A stretch of DNA of 64,000 bases from Gavia stellata (Eukaryota; Chordata; Aves; Gaviiformes; Gaviidae): contig NC_082634.1 in assembly GCF_030936135.1 (NCBI RefSeq), forward strand, positions 384,501 to 448,500. The letters are read 5' to 3'. Within the stretch, counting starts at the first letter, position 1. The number at the start of each line of letters is the position of its first letter. A model generated the notes under the pieces. The model was not told the origin of the DNA. It did not search any database and was given only the letters and a program-made list of their open reading frames with translations. The translations under genes and the position numbers were made by a program. Shown here one piece after another: positions 58,301-64,000 of this stretch.

Positions 58301-61268
58301 GGGCGCGGTGCTGCATCCCGACTACAAGACGTCGTTCCGCTCCTTCGACGACGCCTTGCAGCGGCTCCTGCCCTACCACGTCTACCAGGGGATGCTGCCC
58401 TCTGCGCAAGACTACAGGAAGGGTAAGTCCTCCCGGCTCGGCGCGCGGCTCTCCGGGGCTGCTAAAACGTGAGGATAGCGGCTTGAGCTTTAACAAAAAG
58501 CGGGGTTTTGAGTACTAAAAGAAAATGGGGAAACTATCTATGCCTCCGCTCTCGAAAAACGTCAATTCCCGAGGCGATGTATTTGGAGTTTTCCAGGGTT
58601 TCTGACCCGGAGCAGTGCAAAGCTACCTGAAAGTTTTTTCTCCCGGTCTCCGTGTGTTTTGAGGAATCACTAAAACAGACCTCAGCAGATTCCTTACGAT
58701 CACAGCCGTTAAAAATTCCACCGCGCCCCTTTTGTCAGGGTCTCCCCCGGGGTGCGCCCGCTGAAAACGGTCATGCTAAAGAGCCACCGACCCCGTACCT
58801 GCCTTTGCCTTGTGACACGAGCTTGCTTTTTCTCCCCACCCTCCTCTTCCTCGCAGTGGACGAGGAGTTTGAAGTGGTGTCCACCCAGCTGCTAAAGCGG
58901 ACGCAAGCGATGCTGAACAAGTACCGCCTGCTGCTCTTAGAGGAGTCTCGGGTGAGTCCGGCGTCCTTGCCTTCTCCAGTCTCGCTGGCGGGGCGAGAAA
59001 CGCCGTTGTTTTCTCCGACGTGGGCTGCTCGGATCGATCCGCGGCTTCCCTGGTTCCAACTGAGCGCCGTCTCGGGCTCCGTCCGGCCGCGGTGGGGTCG
59101 GCGGGGGCTCAGCCCCTGGATTTTTGCCGAAATGGGAAAGCTTTCCTCTCCCTGCCGTCGGCTCGGTCCGGTTTTTGCGAGCGATCGGTGCTCGTCTTGC
59201 CGCGGGTTCAGCTCTGCGTCGAGCCGTCGTCGCTCTTTATGGCCGGGGATGGGAAAAAACCTGGAAGAATAACAGAGTGTGTGAAGGTGGTGATGTGTAA
59301 CCGCGGCCGCTCTTCCTCCCCGTCCCTCTCCTCTCCTCTCCCTCCTCCTTTTCTCTTCCTCTGCAGAGAGTCAGTCCTTCTGCGGAGATGGTGATGATCG
59401 ACCGCATGTTTATACAGGAAGAAAAGACCATGTTGGCGCTCGACAAGCAACTGGCGAAGGAGAAACCAGGTGGGAGACGAATTATTTCTGTTGCCCATCC
59501 ACCTTTTGTACCCGTACGCTTGGTTTTCGACGTTTTCCTCCTCTTCAGAGCCTGGGCATCAGGTCTCCGTACCCCGCGGTGCTCAGGGCGGGACAGCGTC
59601 AGCCCGTTCCGCCGGGATCGGTGGGGATTTGGGGGAAAAGCTGGTGAAAATAAGAGCGAGCGTTAGCTGCTGCAGCCTGTACCCCTCCCCGCCCGCTCCT
59701 CGGCGTTAAAGATCTCGCTGGCCGAAGCCGTACTCGGCGCCAAGCGCGTGGGGTGTTCAGGCTCCCCGCAAATCGCTCCCGGCTGCTCTGGGGGTTCTTT
59801 GTAAAAGATTTGCGTTGAGTTGCCGCGGCTTTCCCCGGGCGAGGGAATAAGGGATGAACTCCGTCGGAAGTGGAAGTTCTCGGAGGGAAGAGGGGCTGAG
59901 AGGCGTAAGGGGGGGAAAACAAATCCTGGCACGAGCAGGCGAATTTGCAAGACGCGTGTTTTGCGATAACGCTGTTACAACGATTTATCTTTTTCGCTTC
60001 GAGCGTATTTTGACAAAGGGGCAGCGTTCCGCCCTCGCGCTAACGCCCGGCGCGGTGTTTCCCTTCCAGACGAGTACGTCTCCTCCTCGTCCTCCCGCTC
60101 GCAGAGCCTCTCCTCCTCGGCCGCCCTGGCCTCCGTCTCCAGCGCGGCGCCGGCCCCCGAGAGCCTGAAGGTGCCCCCCGTGCAGACGGCCCCCCCCATC
60201 CACCCCACCAAGCTGGTGATCAAGCACAGCGGGGGCTCCCCCTCCGTCACCTGGGCCAAGGCGTCCCCCTCCCTGGACGGGGACGAGGACGCCTTGCCCT
60301 CGAGGAGCAAGCCCCCCATCAAAACCTACGAGGCGCGCAGTCGCATCGGCCTCAAGCTGAAGATCAAGCAGGAGGCCGGGCTCAGCAAGGTGGTCCACAA
60401 CACCGCCTTGGACCCCGTGCACCAGCCGCCCCCCGTCTGCCGCGTCATCAAGGGACCCGACCCCCACGCCGCCGCTGCCGCCGCCTCCGCCGCCGCCGCC
60501 GGGCAGATGAACGGGACCGTCGACCACGTGGCCTCGGCTCCCGCCGAGAAGAAGCCCGTCACCTACTGCCGCCTCCCCCTTCGCAAGACCTACCGCGAAA
60601 ACGTCGACGCTTTCGTGGCCGAGAAGCCCGCCGACGCCTGCCCCAAGGGGAGCGCCCCGAAAGCCGACAAGCTCCCCGGCGCCCTCAAGCAGGAGGACGG
60701 ATCCAGGAGCGTGATCACCTCCCACAAGAGCCAGGACAGCCCCTCGGCGGCGGCGGCGGCGGCGGAGAAGAGCCGGCCGGAGGAGAGCTCCAAGCTCCTG
60801 TTCTTCAACAGGAGCGACGCCCGCTCCCTCGTCCCGCAGGGCAGCCCGGCCCCGCCGAAGAGCGACGACTCCACCAGTGGCCTTATGAAGGAGCTTGCGG
60901 AAGTCGAGGACGAGTTTTACCGCGGGATGATAAAACCCGAGCCCCCCGACCAGGGCTCGGGCTCGGAACTCGCCTGGGAGGTGCCGCTGCCCCCGGCCAA
61001 GCGTCGGAAGTCGGAGTCCTTCGAGGTGGACAACGCCAGCTTCTCCAGCGACAGCCCGCAGGACGACTCCCTCAACGAGCACCTCCAGAGCGCCATCGAC
61101 AGCATCCTCAACCTGCAGCAACCTCAGACCGGGGCCCAGAACGTCCGGACGCCTTCCTCCTCCTACAACTCCTCCTCCTCCCCCTTCTCCTCGCCCGTCC
61201 ACCGTACGGACGCCTACCTTGCCCCTAATCACAACGGCGGCCTTGGAGCGAGGACGTTAAACAGATAA
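46262..61268 (+). CDS. BICRA: BICRA (GLTSCR1), ncBAF complex scaffold, complete 13-exon coding sequence
   Basis: Exons: 46262-46302, 47138-47180, 47597-47662, 49085-51052, 54315-54947, 55998-56187, 56546-56673, 57174-57299, 57878-57936, 58274-58422, 58857-58951, 59367-59469, 60070-61268. They total 4,800 nt, 1,599 residues (human about 1,560), with all phases consistent. The N-terminus MDDEDGRCLLDVICDPQALN is near-identical to human. Residues about 100-980 are Gln/Pro-rich and disordered. The GLTSCR1 domain lies at about 1086-1166 (EQLHKHQGAVLHPDYKTSF ... STQLLKRTQAMLNKYRLLLL). The C-terminus holds PPIKTYEARSRIGLKLKIKQ and ends HNGGLGARTLNR. BICRA binds BRD9 through the GLTSCR1 domain and defines the non-canonical BAF remodeller in the nucleus (family knowledge). 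One intron has a GC donor. About 80 residues present in human between exons 4 and 5 have no counterpart that I found. Confidence 0.97.
47138..47180 (+). CDS. BICRA: BICRA coding exon 2
   Basis: 43 nt: acceptor TTGTTTTGCAG, then CDPQALNDFLHGSEK, as in mammals. Donor AAAAG|GTGAGC, phase 0. Confidence 0.95.
47597..47662 (+). CDS. BICRA: BICRA coding exon 3
   Basis: 66 nt in phase 0: IDSDDLLDNTGDAASAFFEG. A long poly-T tract (about 47526-47551) precedes the acceptor TTTAATTACAG. Donor GCTGG|GTATGT. Confidence 0.95.
48548..48572. repeat. Near-perfect 25-bp palindrome in BICRA intron 3
   Basis: CGCTATAGG and CCTATAGCG pair as 9-bp arms around a short GC-rich centre. It could extrude as a cruciform or fold as a tight hairpin. 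No family recognised. Confidence 0.75.
49085..51052 (+). CDS. BICRA: BICRA coding exon 4 (large Gln-rich exon)
   Basis: Acceptor GCCGTCTCCCAG, then LHVQESSGNHL and VDLDFLEDDILGSP. 656 residues rich in Gln, Pro, Ser and Thr, with conserved blocks such as DILQQSLQEANITEQTLEAE and RTPTPIQPKPAGVL. It ends MQMFLQQ at a donor reading CAG|GCAAGT, a GC-type splice site, phase 0. Confidence 0.95.
51053..54314 (+). other. BICRA: BICRA intron 4 (GC-AG), CpG-rich
   Basis: 3.3 kb between exons 4 and 5. The open frame of exon 4 runs on to 51196 but is not conserved. A CpG-rich stretch (about 52.1-53.3 kb) could be an alternative promoter or hide a further exon. I found no segment resembling the human SVPASVIVSAPP region. 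Confidence 0.45.
54315..54947 (+). CDS. BICRA: BICRA coding exon 5 (Pro-rich exon)
   Basis: Acceptor TCTCTGTTTCAG, then LPAGQQKLPG and SPSLPHPPLGESPQL. Strong Pro/Ser/Arg repeats (SRPPS). Conserved parts include YVIQNQL, FQLQFPSQGQIK and ILDRFQQ. Donor CAGCAG|GTAAAT. The start could instead be a few codons later at a second AG. Confidence 0.92.
54948..55997 (+). other. BICRA: BICRA intron 5
   Basis: No gene or known repeat. A small direct repeat (GGGGGTGCAGGTGTTC-like, two copies near 55443 and 55472) is the only structure noted. Confidence 0.4.
55998..56187 (+). CDS. BICRA: BICRA coding exon 6
   Basis: Acceptor GCCACGCAG, then VPQGIILQTKQQPPTSQ and SVLVSGQGQPVAV. Donor CCGCAG|GTTCGT, phase 1. 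An earlier GTGAGC in the exon is read through because mammals code SVLVSGQ there. Confidence 0.88.
56546..56673 (+). CDS. BICRA: BICRA coding exon 7
   Basis: Acceptor GTTTGCTAG, then GITAPVPAESKTFSSVS, matching LPPLLPAENKAF in human. Donor GTTCAG|GTGAGG, phase 0. Confidence 0.88.
57174..57299 (+). CDS. BICRA: BICRA coding exon 8
   Basis: 126 nt, phase 0-0: TKPGVISSVSGLNLGKGP, then LQIQVVGKGLSQLV. I do not recall a clear match to this exon in human BICRA, where a short segment stands instead. It is supported by good splice sites (TTCTTCCGCAG; CAGCTG|GTGAGC) and frame, and may be alternatively used. Confidence 0.75.
57878..57936 (+). CDS. BICRA: BICRA coding exon 9
   Basis: Encodes YDSKLGLKKAPTLQPSKEA, matching YESKLSGLKKPPTLQPSKEA of human. 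Acceptor TTCTCCCACCAG, donor GCTTG|GTGAGT, phase 2. Confidence 0.95.
58274..58422 (+). CDS. BICRA: BICRA coding exon 10 (GLTSCR1 domain)
   Basis: FLEQLHKHQGAVLHPDYKTS, FDDALQRLLPYHVYQG and AQDYRK: the first half of the BRD9-binding GLTSCR1 domain. Acceptor CTCCTTCCAG, donor GGAAGG|GTAAGT. Confidence 0.96.
58857..58951 (+). CDS. BICRA: BICRA coding exon 11 (GLTSCR1 domain)
   Basis: VDEEFEVVSTQLLKRTQAML and NKYRLLLLEESR, a helical segment nearly identical to human. Acceptor TCTTCCTCGCAG, donor CTCGG|GTGAGT, phase 0. Confidence 0.96.
59367..59469 (+). CDS. BICRA: BICRA coding exon 12
   Basis: RVSPSAEMVMIDRMFIQEEK and LALDKQLAKEKP, highly conserved. Acceptor TTCCTCTGCAG, donor CCAG|GTGGGA, phase 1. 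Confidence 0.96.
60070..61268 (+). CDS. BICRA: BICRA coding exon 13 (last coding exon)
   Basis: Acceptor TTTCCCTTCCAG, then DEYVSSSSS. Contains KLVIKHSGGSPSVTWAKASP, the basic KTYEARSRIGLKLKIKQEAG block, a poly-Ala run, LPLRKTYREN, PPAKRRKSESFE (a likely nuclear localisation signal) and DDSLNEHLQSAIDSILNLQQ. Stop at 61266-61268. Confidence 0.96.
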
Positions 61269-64000
61269 CAGAGAACCCGAGGGGGCAGCGGCGGGACGCT
61301 GGGCGAGGACCGGAGACGAGGAGGAAGAAGAGGAAGGAGGGAGGAAGAGGAAGGGCCCGGGGAGGCGTCACCCCACTGTTTGATAGAGACGGGGGCGCGG
61401 TTTGGGGCCCGGCGGGGCGACCGAGCGCCCGGGGGGGCGGCCTGGCGGGGCCGTAGGTATTGTCGGCTGTGTAATTTAGATTCTGTAACAAACTGCTAAT
61501 ACGAATATCCCACCGTCTATTCTCTCTTTCCCTCCCACCCCGCTCCCGCCCCGTAAGCTCGGAGCAGGTCGGGAATCAAACCGGTGGCGGCGGGATTCCG
61601 CGACGGGGGCAAAATTTATCCTTCCTTTAAGTTATTTCCAGATACCCCGCGGGCTTTCGGACCCTCTGGCTGGTCAAAAGGTGGGGGGGGGTGGAAAAAA
61701 AAAGAGAAAGAAAGCCAGGAAACACTAAATGCTCGAAGGAAAAGCAAAGTTTACGGAGTTCCAGGCCTTGGAGGAGAAGCGAATCCCTCCGGGGCTGGCG
61801 GAGGGTGGGATCGGGGAGGGGAGGAATAGCGTCCCGCCGGGGAGAGGGGGGGGGCCTCCGGTCCTGCTTTTCCCCGTCCCTGCCTGGGCTCTTCCAGATG
61901 GACGCCGAAAATGCCGGGAAGGGCGAGTTTTTTCGAAGGGAAAAGGAAAAGCAGCGCCCCGGGACGCGGCGAGCGCGCCCTTCCAAAAAAAACGCAGTAT
62001 TTTGGTGCCGGCAGCTGCCGGGAGGATCCGTCCCCGCCCGAACGGTGCCGGCCCTTTTCCCATTTTCCCCGTCTTTGCGCCCGCGATCCCGGGGTTTTCC
62101 CCCCCCCCCCCTTTGTTGTTTTTTTTCCCCTTTCGGAGGCAATAAGTTAACCTTGACTTTCAAGTGCCATCGGGTGCGTGTGCCACTGTCCCCGCGCCTC
62201 GGAGGACGCAGGGAAACGGGGGTTTGGGGGCAAAACGCCGCAGGTCTGGGGCGGGACGAAGGGCAGAGACCTCGGGGACCCCCCCGGGATGGGGGGAGAG
62301 GGTCGGAGCGGGGAGAGCCAACGGCGTCGGCTTTTTCCGGGGTGTTTTTTTAATTACGAGTCGTATTTTTTCCCCACCCTCTCTCGAAGCGATTCCCCGC
62401 GCCGGCGAAAGGGAGCCTCTGCCTTGGGCGGTAGGAGCGGGGAGGGAAGCAGAAAACATCCTTCCTCTCCGGCCGCCTCCTCCGAAACCCACGAAACAAC
62501 ACCAAAAAAAACCCGGAAAACTGAAATTTGAAAGGCCGGGGCAGAGCCGCCGCCCCGCCGGAGTGTTACTTCTCTTTCTTTTTTTCTTTAGGCTGATAAA
62601 AGTTGGAAAAGAGCAAAGCCGCGCCAGCGTCGCTCCCCTCGCCCTCCAGCTCCCGTCTCCCGCCGCAGCGTGCCGAAGGCCGGAGCGTGCGTGGCGTCGC
62701 CCAGCGCCGGGACGAGGCTGGAGAGGAGCCCGGGGAGCTGCGGCCGGGATTTGTTCCGTATTTTTATTTTTCCCCTTCGCTTCTCTCTGTGGGTTTGGTG
62801 TTTTTTTTTTAATTTTTTTTTTTTTTTTCCAAGGAGGAACCATAAATCTGCTTTTCCCGAGCCTGGGAACGGGCGGCGGGCGCGCTCGGCATTCCTGCGG
62901 GCTTGCTCACGGCACGCTGGCTCGCCACCGCCCAAACCCCCCCCCCCGCCCTCGCCCTAATCCCGCTCTCCAATCCAGAAATTCCCAGCTGGATTTATTC
63001 TTCCCCTTCTCCCAGAAAAGGCACCATCCCAACGGGGCGGCTGGCTTTTGGGAATGCCGGGAGAGCCCACCCCACGCTTCCCCGCTCCCTCTTTCCCTCC
63101 TTTCTCCCCCCAAAAACAAGAGGCCTTCGAGCGTCCGCCCGCGGAGAGCGGGATCCGGCCGCTCCGGAGGGAAGGGGCTTGGGCGGGTGGGACCGGGGGG
63201 GCTCCGAGGGGGGGCGAACCCCCGGTGACTTCCTTTCCTCTTCTTTTTTTTTCGGAATTACTTCGATTTGGGGGTTGGTTTCTCCCGCACCCTCGAGGGC
63301 GGGTGCCGCCGAGCGGCCGGAGCCCCCGGCGCTGCGGGGGGGTCGGGGGAGCAATAAGGGACGGCGATTCCCAGGCTGAAATATTTGGCGTTTTCTTTTT
63401 TATATATACGTATATATATATAAAAATGTATATTAAATTGTTTGGGGTTTTTTTTTTTTTTTTCCTTAGTCTCTAATTTTTATTTTATTTTTTTTCAACG
63501 GAGAAGGAAGCGTGGATTTGGGATCGTTGGCTCCTTATTTTTCCTTTCTCCGCGAGACGGATCCCTTGGAAAACCCAAGAATCCCCTTTTTCACCCCAAA
63601 AGGGCCCTTCACGGGGCGGGGGGGGCTCTCCAGCGTCCCCCATTTTGGGGAGAAAACCCCAGTTTTTGGGATCCTGCCTTGCGCCGAGGGGGGGCGGCCC
63701 TTTCCCCCCCGCTGTACCCCACGTTTCTCGGGGGGGGACTCTGCTGCCGGGGGGGGTAATCCCCATCCTTGGGGGGGGCGGAAGGCAAGAGACGGATGTG
63801 CCCCCCCAAATCCCACCCCGGGAGCGGCGACGGGGAGCGACGCCCCCCCCCACGAGCCCGACGACCCCCCCTCCCGCCCCGCCGGTACCAGTTGAACGCT
63901 ATCACAGTTCGAAACAAAATATAGTACTATAAAATAATTTTGTACTGTATTTATTGTGTATAACGATTTTTTTAAAGAATTCTGTACATTTAGTACTTCT
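61269..64000 (+). other. BICRA: BICRA 3' UTR, running past the window edge
   Basis: At least 2.7 kb after the stop. GC-rich with long C, G and T homopolymers (for example T tracts near 62800-62830 and 63450-63490, and a TA-rich run near 63400-63435). The last 100 bp turn AT-rich (TTTTGTACTGTATTTATTGT) and look like a conserved 3' UTR end. No AATAAA was seen before the window ends; a TATAAA variant lies near 63927. Confidence 0.6.

Noticed and set aside
59985-61232. 415-codon minus-strand frame opposite the last BICRA exon
   Set aside because: Same cause as above: shadow of a GC3-rich coding exon, with glycine-rich low-complexity product.

Overview
The window is vertebrate nuclear DNA, most likely from a bird. 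It carries multi-exon genes with GT-AG introns, GC-rich compact introns, CpG-island promoters, and one remnant of a CR1 retroposon of the kind common in birds. There are no tRNA or rRNA genes, operons or CRISPR arrays that I can see. Two genes are recognised by protein similarity: ZNF541 on the minus strand and BICRA (GLTSCR1) on the plus strand. They lie head to head, as in human 19q13.3 (from memory). A third gene, a domesticated hAT transposase with a BED zinc finger, lies to the left on the plus strand.

Layout. 1-1862: CpG-rich promoter-like DNA with E-boxes and a small tandem array of CRE-like sites. 1863-4267 (+): two-exon BED finger/hAT gene, 734 residues. 4268-6593: convergent intergenic DNA and 3' UTRs. 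6594-21678 (-): complete ZNF541 coding sequence in 15 exons, 1,274 residues, every junction in phase. 21724-23600: inferred ZNF541 5' UTR region, holding an 82-bp minisatellite of about 15 copies and ending in a CpG island with NRF1, CACGTG and YY1-type sites. 26.9-28.2 kb: second CpG island, probable BICRA promoter and noncoding first exon. 28.3-46.2 kb: very large BICRA 5' intron with a CR1 remnant and several sharp inverted repeats. 46262-61268 (+): complete BICRA coding sequence in 13 exons, 1,599 residues, including one GC-AG intron. 61269-64000: long BICRA 3' UTR running off the window.

Function. Both named genes encode chromatin regulators. From knowledge of the families, ZNF541 is a germ-cell ELM2-SANT zinc-finger protein working with HDAC1/2 and KCTD19 in meiosis, and BICRA is the defining scaffold of the non-canonical BAF (BRD9-containing) remodelling complex. 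They need not act together; their adjacency is conserved synteny.

Novelty. I see no clearly undescribed system. The most unusual signals are: (i) CpG is not depleted even deep inside introns (hand-counted observed/expected above 1 in three intron samples); (ii) a 23-bp inverted repeat with one mismatch and a 17-nt loop at 29267-29329; (iii) the 82-bp array beside the ZNF541 start; (iv) a GC donor in BICRA; (v) an alternative reading frame that may overlap the start of ZNF541; and (vi) a ZNF541 finger that has lost zinc ligands.
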